Source: Ilyonectria destructans
Lineage: Eukaryota; Ascomycota; Sordariomycetes; Hypocreales; Nectriaceae
Direction of reading: 5' to 3'
DNA: 64,000 bases
NCBI GenBank assembly: GCA_020740775.1
Contig: JAHEWK010000035.1
Span: 62,001 to 126,000 of the forward strand
The position numbers were made by a program, and so were the translations under genes. This document shows positions 10,973 to 22,651 of the stretch, piece by piece. Every line of letters begins with the position of its first letter. Position 1 is the first letter of the stretch. The notes beneath the pieces were generated by a model. That model made no database searches, was not told the origin of the DNA, and saw only the letters and a program-made list of their open reading frames with translations.

Positions 10973-11199
10973 TGTTAGATTGTGACCTCAGGTGGCGGCA
11001 TAAATATCGCCATCAAAGATGAAAGTTGCCACCTATTGCCACTGGCTTAGCAAGCAGCTTCTAGTTGATTCCACATAGCTCAGAAAAGGCATAAAAAGCT
11101 TGCCCTGAACCCTTAAGAAGAAAGGGAACAACCTTCTCAATTTACATCACTTGATCAATCACTTTCTGCTATTGCATATAGCAAATTGCGTATCCAACA
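10973..11199 (-). repeat. Solo LTR remnant related to the Copia element at 51-56 kb
   Basis: Begins TGTTAG and appears to end CCAACA. Blocks match the LTR at 55891-56065 read on the minus strand, in the same order: AAGTTGCCACCTATTGCCAC, GGCTTAGCAAGCAGCTTCTAG, TGATTC and AAGCTTGCCCTGAA. The rest is diverged, so it is a related family rather than a copy of that LTR. No internal domain and no 5-bp duplication is seen. The right boundary is uncertain. Confidence 0.6.
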
Positions 11200-12185
11200 A
11201 GTACCTATCCTTTCGTATAACTCAGATGTTGTCGTCCCCTCCTCATCACTCCACATAGAATTTCAAGTTGACGTCTGTAATTTTCTTAGTAGTTGATTTC
11301 TCCAAATTCATCACCCTTCACTTTCTGTTCCGCGGGACACTGTGGAGATCAGGCTCAAGAAGCGAGAACGCCAGATTGACGACGAGCAGCCTAGCAGCAT
11401 GTCTGCCAAGGCCAAGGTTGAGCATTGACACAGCCTCTCGCGAATGACGCGTCTGTTGAAGATGCCCTTCACTACTTCCAAGACCAAGCAGGAACCCAAT
11501 TTCTGGGGCTAGCAGCATACATTATTGTGGATCTGCGACAGAACTACCACAGATTTCAGACCTCGCTAGGGAGTCGTCTATCAGTTCCCCAGCCCCTAAA
11601 ATCCGCAGGTACGATTTCTTGATAGATAATGTGGAAGATACGACTGGAAATCGAAGCCATGATGTTGGGAAGGGATGGGAATGTGTAGGCTATTGTCAGG
11701 AGGAAAGTACCAAAGTAGGTCTACTTCCTCTATACATAGAAGTGACAGAAGATTTATTCTAGTATTTTCCTCTCGCGGTCGTTTGTCTCTAGTCTCGATC
11801 CCGTTCTCCGGCAGGGAAGTGCGCGTTAAGCTCGGATTGTCGCGCTGTAGTTGCGCTTCTTGGACTAATTATCCCGTGGCGTCAATTGCAGATTTCTGCC
11901 TTCATGTCCCATCTGTCCTCGGGATTTTGCGTGGTGTAAGTCACTGCCCCATATATTCTTGGACAAGCCTACTGACGGTCAAGTTACAGTGGATCGTGTC
12001 CAGTCTCCCGAGCTTACCTCTCCCCGCACAAAATATGGAACCCTCGACCCAGACAGTTTATCGACTAGGGAATCTTTCATGACAGCGATAGTTGATAAGA
12101 ATGGATGGGATGCTGTATAAAGCGGGGAGACTTAGTCGGGACCGGATCGCTAATGCATCTTGCTTTAGTGTCTATGTAGTTTACT
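11200..12185. other. No recognisable gene
   Basis: Several short frames of under 140 codons exist on both strands, but none has a family motif or a consistent splice pattern. Some of it may be decayed coding sequence related to the remnant that follows. Confidence 0.35.
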
Positions 12186-12189
12186 GGCG

Positions 12190-12670
12190 ACTTTCATTAT
12201 TCGGAACTTCTTGAGTCTCTTAAAGAACCGAGACACTTCGATGAAGAATTGGCCGAATACTCCCTTGAAGAGTCGGATATCGCCTTAAATATCTGGGAAG
12301 CCCTGAAACGAGATGATAGGACTGAGGATACGAGCTTCGAAAGACTCTTCAGACAATATTTAACGGCTCTTAGAACAGCGGTCCTATGGATCATACACTA
12401 CCTTCGAAGTAACTGTACAGGGTGCGTCTTCCGCTATGCGGGAGTGTATTTGACCCTACAAGAAGCTTCGAATGGATGTTCGCACTACATGTCAAGGAAG
12501 AGTTTTGCAAAGCTTTGCATCCTGGTCATTTCCGACTTCTGTGGGGCAACGAAGGCCTTTTTGCTCCCGGAGGACCACTAGACCCAAACACCGTAAAACT
12601 TATCCAGCCACTGCTCCAACTAGTAGGGCATCAACCCTCTTGTGGCGTCCTGCTTCCCTGTGAAGCCTGA
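12190..12670 (+). pseudogene. Unrecognised gene remnant (two frames)
   Basis: Two overlapping plus-strand frames look protein-like. The first (to about 12420) is acidic and helical (HFDEELAEYSLEESDIALNI, DRTEDTSFERLFRQYLTALR). The second (about 12420-12670) reads FEWMFALHVKEEFCKALHPG and then LLWGNEGLFAPGGPLDPNTV up to a stop. They probably formed one protein now split by a frameshift near 12410-12425, or by a short intron I cannot place. I do not recognise the family and assign no function. Confidence 0.35.
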
Positions 12671-12912
12671 TATTCCATTAACCAGCGTTGCGCTCCGCGT
12701 GCGGTCCCATATCTAGGTCCTTGAGCTCCCAGACTTGGTCTTCTGTCGAAGCTACTCCAAGAAAACTACTATGAAGCGGCAATCGCCTTTTATTTCCAAG
12801 TTGCGAAGTATTTCATGCAGTTAAGGTCTTTACGCATCGTAACCTTATAACTCCATCTAAAATCCATTCTACTCTATATTCATCCCTTATCTTCTAACTT
12901 CACAACATCAAA

Positions 12913-13236
12913 ATGCACTTTACTTCCGCTACCCCTTCTATTATTTTGACCTTTATATCGCTCGAAACTGCTGCCCATAACACCGATAAGCAGAATGGCT
13001 ACATGTCCGGCAACGAGCTGAGTCAAACAGCCCTGCTCCAACTTGCCGATACGTAAGTGCCCATGTTCATTTCTACCGACTTATAGGGAGGAACATTTAA
13101 TCTTTCTACCTTCTCTAGTACTGCCGATCGCTTCTCGTTGCTCGCTAACGATGGAGATTTTGCCTTCGGCTTCAACCAGCAACAGGCCGACCCTGGTAAG
13201 GGGGACGCATATTCAGAAACTATCTCGCTCAGTTGA
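12913..13236 (+). pseudogene. Truncated spherulin-1A-like secreted cupin, N-terminus only
   Basis: ATG 12913 opens a signal-peptide-like N-terminus (FTSATPSIILTFISLETAA). A clear 66-bp intron (13053-13118, GTAAGT..CTCTAG) joins in frame to TADRFSLLANDGDFAFGFNQ, which resembles the start of fungal spherulin-like cupins. A stop follows at 13234-13236 after SETISLS. The whole cupin barrel, with its GTG..FNTPHxHP-type metal site, is absent. GGTAAG at 13196-13201 could be a second donor, but I find no cupin sequence downstream. I infer a 3'-truncated gene, next to a complete alpha/beta hydrolase on the other strand. Confidence 0.55.
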
Positions 13237-13333
13237 CCTGGTGTGGTGCGCGTGGCCTAAGCTCCAATCCTAGTCCAAACACTGCGCATAGAATGAACAA
13301 TAACGTTTTGCACTCGATATATCCTTTTCGTAG

Positions 13334-14231
13334 TTAGAGTTTACCTAAATCGGTTTGCCTTTCCAAGTCAGCCATTCTATTGACTGCCTGCTCTACTATT
13401 GCTGCCAGCTCTTGAGGCGCACTCAGAAATGGGCTATGTCCACTCGCAAGTTTCTCTATCGTCCATAATCCACCTGGCTGCGACGCTAGCATTTCTTGGA
13501 CCTCCGGGTCGAACGAGTTGTCTTTGGTGCAGATAATGTACGTGCTGGGAACATGCTTCCATGGTGCAAAGACCTGTTTCTCGGTCTGCGCTATTCCAGT
13601 CCATGGGCGAAGCAAGCTGACCGCTTGTTGCTGAAGAGGTACAGGGACATCCTGATACCAATATTCCTCAGGGTTATCAACAGTCAGAGCTTGGCCGTCT
13701 GTAGAAGGCTAAGAGAAAAGTCAGCATGTACCAGAGAAATAAAACGTATTATAAACTATGGAAACTTACGTCTTCGCGAAAGGGCAGCTTCAAGTTAGCA
13801 GGCTTGAGGTCATCCAGACTTAAGCCTTCGTCTACTGGGAGAGATGCAAGGTATATTAGGCCAATAACACCGCCTGTTGTTGGTTCCTGTCCGAGTCTCT
13901 GACCTCTATGCTCTCTCTCCTTCTTTAGAAGGCCCTTACAAGCCGCCCCTCCTGGCAAGCCGCCGTACGAATGCATCATTAGTACCACATCGCTTCCAGC
14001 TTCAATTTCAGATAGGATGATGGATGCTGCTGCTGCTGCATCCGCGTGGTAGGTATTCGGCCACGGGGGGTCACGGCGAGTGCTTGGGTTATGAACGGGA
14101 CAGACTTTGAATCCCTTGGACGCAAGATGATCAATCAGATATCTATAATGAGCTGGGATATGGAAGGCACCAGGAATGAGAATGATAGTTGGACGGCGAT
14201 TGCCAACGATCTTGGAAGTAAGTGAATCCAT
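13334..14231 (-). CDS. Alpha/beta hydrolase (AB_hydrolase_6 type)
   Basis: Two exons (14231-13770 and 13708-13334) joined across a 61-bp intron (GTAAGT..CTTAG) give 278 residues with no break. The N-terminus has the beta-strand and oxyanion region TIILIPGAFHIPAHYRYLID. The nucleophile elbow is MHSYGG (Ser near residue 88), and the likely catalytic His is in GHSPF near residue 246, preceded by STYIICTKDNSFDPEVQ, which carries a candidate acid. This is the layout of small soluble esterases related to plant methylesterases and hydroxynitrile lyases. No signal peptide is seen, so it is probably cytosolic. The substrate is unknown. It is one of the few intact host genes in the left half of the window. 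Confidence 0.85.
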
Positions 14232-15694
14232 AATGATGGCTCAAAATATTTGAAATAAGATTTGCGCAAAGGCTAGGGGAACGGAAGCCCAAGTATTGAA
14301 ATAATCGTACCGCTTGGTTCAGGATATGTAAGTGAGTGAGCCTGCATTGCGGAGATTCTTGCAGTTAAATAGATTCCGAAATCCGCCTCTATCTCGTCGT
14401 GACGGCGGTGACGGCTTGGCCCTTACCATTCGCAAAGCGTTCAATGGCAGTCGGCAGTCGGCAGTTGGCATTCAGTCGGCATTCAGGATTTGGGTGAGCG
14501 TACATGGTACTGTAGTTTGATCAGCAGATTACTACAATATGCTAATTCCAATCTCACTATACCCTTATCGTTTAGAAGCCCAACAAATGTCGTAAGTGAG
14601 TTACCAATTCTCCTAATTTGCTGTTGTCAGGTGCCAAGCAGTTGCTTTGATTAGTTTTTAATTAACCTAGTGTAATTAGAGCCCGGATGACACGTATCCG
14701 GGCCTTGACCTTTTCACGGCCAACAGTCACTTCTGGGGCAGCTATCCAACCGTGTTCCCAACAGAGCACGTGCTTGGAATTCCGAAAGCAAAGGGATTCC
14801 GAGTTCTTGTTCTCGCCGATGGCTGGTTTTGAGACGGCGTGGGTGCAGGGTAGGGTTCCAACATCATCTGGGCTTGTGTATGGAGTACGCGGCATGGGGC
14901 TACAACGAGAATGGAAAACTTGTCATGGACATCACGGTACCAGCAGAGCTCAGTTGCGCAATAATCACTCCATTCGAAGGAAATTCTACAGTGAATGGAA
15001 GAGCACTCGGGACAGTTCTGTTACGGTGGCTGGAGGGCAAAATGCCACCATCATCCAGGAGTAAGATGTGCGTGGTATATGTACGTAGTAGCTCTACGGA
15101 GTAGAGAAGCGGATGGCTGAAACCCCCTCCCCCCCACCACCCGCTCAGCACTCGACCCTTGTCGTTCTCTCCCGCAGTAGATAAACCCCTTGTCCATAGC
15201 ATCTCGATTTCTCGCCTCCCACATGCCGACGCGGGGATGGACGAAGCCAAGGCACGGCCCCTGCTAGATTCACTTCACATCTGGAACAGTGGAGGTCGCG
15301 TTTCCCCAATGCCTTGTACATTGTGCGGGGCCTTTTCATCCCCTGGTCGCCGGGGAAGCCTGGCCTCATGTGAGCGTGCCCAGGGTGTGTCGTGGCGATC
15401 GCATGTAGAGGAGGAGGGGTTTCACAAGGCGCCGACTCCTCTTCTTGTGGCGCAAATCGTCCGATTGCAGCGATCGAAGGCAGTGAAGCAATTAAGGTTA
15501 TTTTTGCAGTGCTTGGAAGATGGAAGGTTTTTTTTTTTAATCTCTAACATGGTTGGTGGGGTTTTGTTGTCTTTCCTCTACCGGATGCCGACTATCGACC
15601 AGTTTTATCGGCCTTTATTAATAGTACCGGGAAATATTGGCTAGAAGGACATGTTTTTTTTCTTTCATCCCCCCTACGAATCACTCGAATACTA
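14232..15694. other. Long gene-free stretch
   Basis: Frames up to 161 codons occur on both strands but overlap one another and show no family motif. A short repeat (CAGTCGG in tandem near 14450-14480), a C-rich tract near 15125-15145 and T runs near 15530 and 15655 are the only visible structure. Confidence 0.4.
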
Positions 15695-15980
15695 CGGAGG
15701 TGCCTTTCAAAAGTCTTCGCCCACACTAAGGACGCCACACCCCTTGATCCTTGTTGGGTACCTGACGATACATTACACATCAGCAAGCTGCGAGCAATCA
15801 TCCGCTAAATGCGCTATAACTTTAGCGGTATTAGGGACGCGGCACTGACAGCTAGTGGATGCGCTATAATATAGGGCTTCTTATAGCGCTATCAATCATA
15901 AGATGTATTCAACGTTCTTTTTGAAAGAAAAAGCAATGTGTGGCTTTTTCCTGGGCGAAGACTTTTGAAAGACACCTCCG
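15695..15980. mobile_element. 286-bp mariner-type MITE
   Basis: Inverted ends of 29 bp with a single mismatch (CGGAGGTGYCTTTCAAAAGT as outer part) are bracketed by TA (15693-15694 and 15981-15982). It has no coding capacity. A related single end lies at 44365-44402. The autonomous source is not in this window: the Tc1-type element at 45.2 kb has different ends. Confidence 0.85.
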
Positions 15981-15982
15981 TA

Positions 15983-16640
15983 CATAGGACGTAGTAACGT
16001 GCGAGGATACAACGAGCAGTCACATCGGGAGAGTGCCTTCACGCTTAGTGTTGTGTGATGGGCAAGTGCACTACGTAGCATGGCTGCTAAAACTACACGA
16101 CGAGGTGAACTAGACGCTTTGAGCAAGCAAAGATGCGATGTCCGTCTCATCAACCGTCTCAAGAAGCTCGCTCCGTGCTTGGCAAGCCTCAGCGGAGGGG
16201 GCGTCAAGGCGTCAACACCACGCTGCTGGCTAACGTCGAAGTTGTCAAGCGTCGTCTTGGCATGTTTTGGAAATCTCGCGGGTGCTTTGCGTCTTCCCAT
16301 TGGCTGGATATTCCCGTACCTGGGTCATCCCTCGTCGGCGGTTTCACAACTCCAAACTCGGCTATAACAACCCCCTGCCTGCTATGACAGCGATACTCGC
16401 CTCAGGGGTTGTCCACTGGCACCTCGTTGCCAAGTGGCACTCCGCGTATACTGAATTCTCGTAAATAATTCCGTTTCTTGCAAAAGTTCTTCATAGATCT
16501 GGGTCAGTCTTGCGAGTAAATCTTTCCTCAAGCACTCACCAACTCTCTCGCCCAGGTGGCATCTTTCATTCTTTTCCGCCCTGGTGGCTCACAACCTTTT
16601 TTATTTACCTTAGTATATAATTTTTCATATCGTGGTTTCA
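15983..16640. other. Upstream region of the IDO-reductase-cytochrome b5 gene
   Basis: No supported gene. A TATATAA string at 16614-16620 lies only 24 bp before the ATG at 16644, which is close for a TATA box, so the real promoter may be further upstream. Confidence 0.35.
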
Positions 16641-16643
16641 AAA

Positions 16644-19600
16644 ATGTCCGTCGCGTCTTGCCCCGTGTCGGACTCTATGGGAGGAATGTGCCCAGTGGGT
16701 GGCGCCGCTCATTGCAACCGCGCGAGCACCAGTCGAGGTCCTCGAGGATGCTCATTCTCTGGCATGGATCAGCCTGGAGATATACATGCCGCGTTCGATG
16801 TAAGTCTAGCATCCTAGAGTGAGTTTTGGCTCTAGCTCTGACAAGTATAGATCCCACGTGGAGTCGATGTTGAAGAATGGCTTCGCATGAGGTAGGCCTA
16901 GAGATTGCCATGACCGATGGAATGACACTAAAACGATGGCTACAGGGAAAGGAAGTCGATCAACCAGATCCTATACTCGAATTATCCGTCTCGACAAGAC
17001 ATCGACAATGTCAAGGACCAGAAAGAGCTGGACAACATGAATGCCAACGAGCACGACCTGCTCGCCGTTGCCCTCGGAGCGCCTGCGCGGCAGGTGATGC
17101 GGAGAGCCGAAGAAATTGGCCCGCAGACCGGATGGCGTGATGGATATCTCAGCATGGAGCACGGCTTCTGCCCTGTCGACTACGAAGAAGCTGCCGGTGC
17201 TCTCTCCCGATCGCCAGGACGCATATGGTCGAACCTCTGCGAACGGATGCCGGGCTGCAGCGCTCGCGGCCGCGTCAGAGAGGCAGTTGCCACGCTCCCC
17301 ATCGTCGAGGGCACAGAAGAGGTCATCCCCGACCAAGCCCTTTGGGCTGCCGTCGTCGTTCTGGGCATGCTCTGCTCCATCTACCGCTTCGAAGAGAAGT
17401 ATGACGGAACCTACGGCGTGTCTTCCAACAAGACGACCAAGTGGCGACCCAACTGTCCCATGGGCGACGATCTGTGCGAGGAGCTGCGTGGAATTCCTCG
17501 CTCCATCGCGCTGCCATACTACCAGGTGTCCCGCCGAATGGGTAGAACACTTCCGCACTTGTCGTTTCCCGATCAGGCGTCGTACAACATCAAGATCAAA
17601 GACCCCAAGTCAAGCACCCCGTACCTTGGACGCTTCGACAACATGGATCTGCGATGGCCCGTGTTCGGAGAGAGGGCCGAGATTGCATTTCTCAAGGGCT
17701 GTGCTGATACATCAGGTATGCATCCCACAGGGTTGACCAAGTTTCCATACTGACTCTTTTGCAGCATCGTTCCAGCATGGCCCTGATGCCATTGCCGCTT
17801 GCCAGGAGCACGTAATGACCAACAACGTCGAGGGACTTCTCCGAGAGCTGATCCGACTCAAGGAGATTCTAGAGCGCATGCCCAATGCCTTCCATACCAT
17901 CTCGCCCAACCCAAATGCTGGCGACAATTATGTTTCTGCTGATCGTTGGGTGCGATGGGCACTGTTCTCGGCACCGCTCTCCCGTCGAGTGCCAGCATCC
18001 TCGGGACTGCAGTTCCCGCCGTATCTCGTAATGGATGCCTTCTTGGGGCGCAAGAGGTTCGTTTAATCCCTTGCATTCTGAGAGACACTCACAGAAGAAA
18101 TCATGCTAACATGGCCAATTTTATAGATATGGCTCGTTCCTAGGCGCTGAGGGAGTACACCTGCGAGCATGGTTCCCCTCGAACCTCCGCGCCTTCATCG
18201 CCGCCATTGAATACCACTACCGCATCCCCGAGTTTGTGGCCAAGTCGGGCGACCCCCGCCTCATGGGCGTGCTCGACGGCGTCGTCGAAGCCTACACGGG
18301 CGAGCGCGGATTCATGGGCGTGCACCGATACAAGGTGTTTGGAATCCTCGAGATCGCGGCCAAGACGGGCAGAACCGAGACCAACGGCCTCTCTGGAGCC
18401 GGAGATTCCACGCGCCCGTGGGAGGAGACGCACAGGCAGTTCTCCGATGCCATGAAGGAGCGTCTCGAGCCGTATCGCGGAGAACTGGCCGTCGAGCCGC
18501 ATCAGATGCGCGGTACCTTTGAAGAATGCCGGTACGCGTCGAGAGTTGCGGGCTGCCACTATGTGGACTCTGACCCCAAACGCTCGATTGCTCTCGTCAC
18601 TCTTGATATTCAAGATTCCGGCATCACGTTCCAGCCCGGAGATCGAATGGCGGTTATGCCCCTCAACGGCTGGGATGAATGCGCGAAGATGGCGGCTGCT
18701 CTCGGCCTGGAGCATCACATCGACGACCCCATCGTGGCTACTGGAACGTGGTCGCGGTTCGAGCAGCATCTCGCTTCCGTCAGGAGATCACCAGTCCAGA
18801 AACTAACTGTCACCGATATCCTCCGCCGAGGCCATCTCGCGCCCATCACAAAAGAGCTGGCGCTGAAGGTCCACGAGATGCTTCACGCGTCTTCCAACAC
18901 GGTTCTGCAGATCCTAGCCACCGAGGAGTGGCCCGTGTCTGCGTCCTTGGGCGACCTGCTCCAAGAGGCCCTCACAGACACGCCGCTGCAGATTTGGGAC
19001 AAGGCCTTCAACCTGGACAATCTGTCGTGGCTGGCTGATCTTGTGGAACTCGAAGTCCCTCGCACATACTCCATCGCTAGCTACTCGGATGATCTCCTTC
19101 CATCCACGGTAGACTTGGCCATCTCCCGCGCCGAGTACGAGCTGTGTCCCACCTTCTCAAGAGGCCATGAAATCTCGCGAGCTGGCGTCTCCAGTGGCTT
19201 CTTCAACCCGTACCCAATGCCTGACGAAGTCCCACCAAGTGAAGAGATCCTTATTGGTGTATCTCGACCGGTGGCCTTTCAGCTGCCTATTGATCAGATG
19301 GCTCCCTGCGCTTACTTTGCAGGCGGCAGCGGTATCGCTCCATTCCGAAGTTTCTGGCAGAATCGACTGTTGACCTCGGGCCTACTCGGTGGCAAGAACT
19401 TCTTGTATCTCGGAGTCCAGTCCCGCGAGAAGTTCTGTTTCGAGGAAGAGCTCAGGGAGCTTGTCAAGCTCGACTTCATGCAAGTCCACGTTGCCTTCTC
19501 TCGGGATTCTCAAGGCCTAGTCCACGACCCCGTCTCGCGCGAGCTCGTGGAGAGGCAAATTCCTCCCCGATACATCGACACGTTGATCGTCGAACAGGGC

Positions 19601-21826
19601 GCAAACATCGGCGACCTTGTCATGTCCAAGAAGCAAGGTGGACTCGGCGGCTACTTGTACATCTGCGGCTCCGTCTCCGTCTTCGACTCGGTCATGAACG
19701 GCATCCGCAAGGCCCTGTACACGTACCGCACGGCGACGATGGAGAACGTCGACATGATTGTGAACAAGGCATTCGCCGAGCGGCGATTCATGCTCGACGT
19801 CTTCATGACGCCTAAGCCCCTTCCTTGCAACCTGCCCACCATCCCCATGTCTGTTCTAGCTCAGCACACGGGTCATAGACCGGGATCTCGCATGTGGATT
19901 GGAGTTCACGGAAGCGTGTACGACATCACCGACTTCTGCCCAATGCATCCTGGTGGCACCCTGATCATCAAGTCCAACGCTGGAGTCGACTGCTCCGAGT
20001 CCTTTGACAATCTCGCTCACACCAACAACCCGGAGGTTTCCAGTCTCCTGACCCGTTACTTTGTGGGCCACCTGACCCCCAAGTCTGACTATCATGCAAA
20101 CCCCGAGATGTCGTCCTTGCACGATCTGTGGGCCAGCTATCTCAGGACCATCGTGGAGACGCTTGTCGCCCACCAGTTTGAGATGTACGAGATCATGGGC
20201 GCCTCGATCAATGAATCCTCCGACCGGGACAATGCTGGAACCATGAATATCTGGGTGCAGGAAGGACTCCCGAACATCATTGCCGTCCGAACTTTCTACG
20301 CTTACCAGAGCCGTCTCCTCCAGGGCGGATTCGCAGCTCTCTTCGGCCCCAAGCTGCAAGAGTTGGTTCTCAAGCTGTCCTTCTCCGTTGCCAGCGCCAG
20401 CGGCGTCAGCACAGAGGCCAAGCTCCCAGACATCCTTGGAACAATCACCCGGGCCAAGACTGGCATGGACGCTGCCTCTTGCACAAAGGAGGTGAGCCTC
20501 ATCGGGGAGTTTGTCAGCGATCCCGAGTCCTCCCTGAGGTTCCAGGAGCGCGGTGTCTTTGCCTACGCCACAAAGAGCGTCGAGCTCGACATCGAGTTGC
20601 TCGAGGACATCCGCCAGGAAGCATGTAATGGCATGGATGCATTCGACACCATCGCCGCTACGCTTGGGTCTTCCAACGGCGAGGTTGCCGAACCGGACAC
20701 TGCCCAGCTATCGGCGCTTTCGGTATTCCTGCTGCAAACCATTGAGCGCATGGCCCATCGCCTGGACGTCTTCTACTCCCAACTCGCTCGAGTGTCCGTC
20801 TACCAGCCAGACCTGGAGCACAATCCAGCTCGAACCCGATGGGCCCTCGTGCGCAAACGCATGCGGGACGGCAGCCTCTTCGTGCTCGCTCACAAAGCGG
20901 CCGAGGACGGAGTGCTCGCCAGCGCGCAGTCGGCTTCCTACTACATGTCCCGCGCAAATCCCAACCAGAACATCGACTTTGACAAGCTCTTGCACCAGGT
21001 CAACGAGATGATTGGACAGGCCAAGAAGGATATCCAGCGCGGATTCGTGCAGCCGACTACCGTAAACGCAGTCCAGCAGGCAAGAGGCAGGACGGCCGAT
21101 AGCAATTCTCTCATGGCGTCGAGGCCGAATGCGGGATCTCTCCAAGCCATGACCAACTTCATGGAGACCAACAAGAAGGCAATCCGGAGATTGAGCAGAA
21201 TCCCACCCGGCTCGTTCAATCTCGAAGATCTACAGAACGCAGCAGCGCAGTTTGGTCTGGAATCTCGTCAAGAGCAACCTGGCATCGAGCCGTACAGAGG
21301 CACGCCTGCGTCCATGGGCCATCACAACACTCATCACACTCACCACCCTCACCACACCCCAGTGCCTCACTCTGCCACCCCCTTCCCACACGCCCGCGAT
21401 AGAAGTCGGTCCACAGCGAGCCGCAACCGATCTCCTCGCATGTCCTTCTCCTCTCTCAACCAACGGCCCATGAGTCGATCTCGACAGAGCTCGCTCAGCC
21501 GCAGCTCCAGCCCCGGCGGGATGGCGGCAGGCTACCCGGTCATCGGAGCACCGCCCACGCCGCCCACCGAAGCCCAGATTGCGCTCCTCAAGAAGATGTC
21601 TGGCTTAAACACGCGCCCCGATAGCCATTCCATGGGCCACATCCACAGCCCGATCCCGTCCTTTGGGGTTGCGGGCACCCGGGCAAAGTCGGTCGTCACG
21701 TTGGAGAGCGCAGCGGCAAGAGGGCAGTCCCAGCAGCACGCGCGGGGACAGTCGACCGGCTGGTTACGGTCGTTCAAGCTGAGGAGCCTAGCAGAGCAGA
21801 GCGAACGCGTGGCGCCAACGTTTTGA
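16644..21826 (+). CDS. Fusion protein: IDO-like heme domain, FAD/NAD(P)H reductase, cytochrome b5
   Basis: Five exons (16644-16799, 16851-16891, 16946-17715, 17765-18056, 18127-21826) with canonical GT..AG introns of 49-70 bp give one frame of 1652 residues. Residues about 60-500 resemble indoleamine 2,3-dioxygenase: SGLQFPPYLVMDAFLG, FPSNLRAFIAAIE, then GFMGVHRYKVFGILEIAAKT, whose His (about 485) aligns with the proximal heme ligand. Residues about 560-960 are a CPR/sulfite-reductase-type flavoprotein with RTYSIAS (FAD), GVSSGFF and FAGGSGIAPFRSFW (NAD(P)H). Residues about 1000-1070 are cytochrome b5, with ligands in MHPGG and LAHTNN. The tail (about 1080-1652) is partly helical, then low-complexity with a His-rich patch near 1484-1500 and many Ser/Arg. 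I see no FMN domain, signal peptide or membrane anchor. I infer that electrons pass from NAD(P)H through FAD and b5 to the heme. The substrate is unknown. Confidence 0.9.
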
Positions 21827-22445
21827 GGGCACACAAAAGAGTTGGGTTGCGGGAAGTTAAAAAGAAGAGATTGTACAATGATTCATGGGAGGCGCTAGAT
21901 AGTGACAACTTATTAATGGAATGGGAATGTGTCTGTAACTTCGTTGAGAATCATGCCTTTCGTACGTGAATATGAACTACAACTTATAACTATCAAAGGG
22001 AACCTAATGAGGCATTCTGTATCCTGCATCCTGCTCCCTATCGTTGCACATGTGACCATTCCGAGTCAGCTCACACGCCCCTCGAGGTTCGATTTCTCCA
22101 CACTGGGACCACCACTACTAACTCACGGAGCTCAGTTGTGACTTTCTTTATTTCTCGCCTCCCAAGCCAGTCGTCCCGCATTTTTCCTGTGAAAGCCCCC
22201 ATTACTCAACTCCTCATCTCCTCAAAGACTATTTGAGCAACATCCGCGCTTCTCCTGTCGGACCTGTCCTGTCTTCAACCTTGCATAACCTGCCGATTAC
22301 GTGTCTGAACACTGATACCTACCTTTCTGTTTTCGAGTTCCCAACAAAATTCACGCCATCATGGACTTGAGATCGAACTTTATTCTTCGAATAGGTTGTA
22401 ACGAAGTCGTCCTGAGACACGATTTATGGTACACAGCGCTGCACA
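21827..22445. other. 3' flank of the fusion gene, no gene seen
   Basis: Only short frames. The stretch from about 22140 to 22370 is pyrimidine-rich like a fungal promoter, but no gene follows it on the plus strand. Confidence 0.35.
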
Positions 22446-22525
22446 CAATTCAATTCAATCCAAGTTGACCCTTCAACTTGGATTGCCTTGAGCAGTAAAG
22501 CCCGGGATTGGATTGAATTGAATTG
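22446..22525. repeat. Overlapping inverted repeats (two competing hairpins)
   Basis: A perfect 13-bp stem with a CCCT loop (22456-22468 with 22473-22485) overlaps a second, longer inverted pair of 18 bp (22446-22463 with 22508-22525, core CAATTCAATTCAATCC). The shared left arm can pair with either partner. No TIR or target duplication is seen around it. Confidence 0.7.
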
Positions 22526-22651
22526 GCTTGAATGAATTGCAAGCTGAACAGGGGTCCAGGGCTTGGCAAGCAAAATTGCTAGCAGCGATCTCCTTCCTGC
22601 CTCATGTCGCCACGGACCCCCATATCAAGGGGCAAAAAGGAGAAAAAAAGA

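Noticed and set aside
14232..15694. Possible gene in the 1.4-kb stretch after the hydrolase
   Set aside because: Competing short frames on both strands, no motif and no convincing splice sites.
16971..17558. Antisense frame of 195 codons under the IDO-like exon
   Set aside because: Overlaps a spliced gene with strong domain evidence; typical antisense shadow in GC-rich coding DNA.
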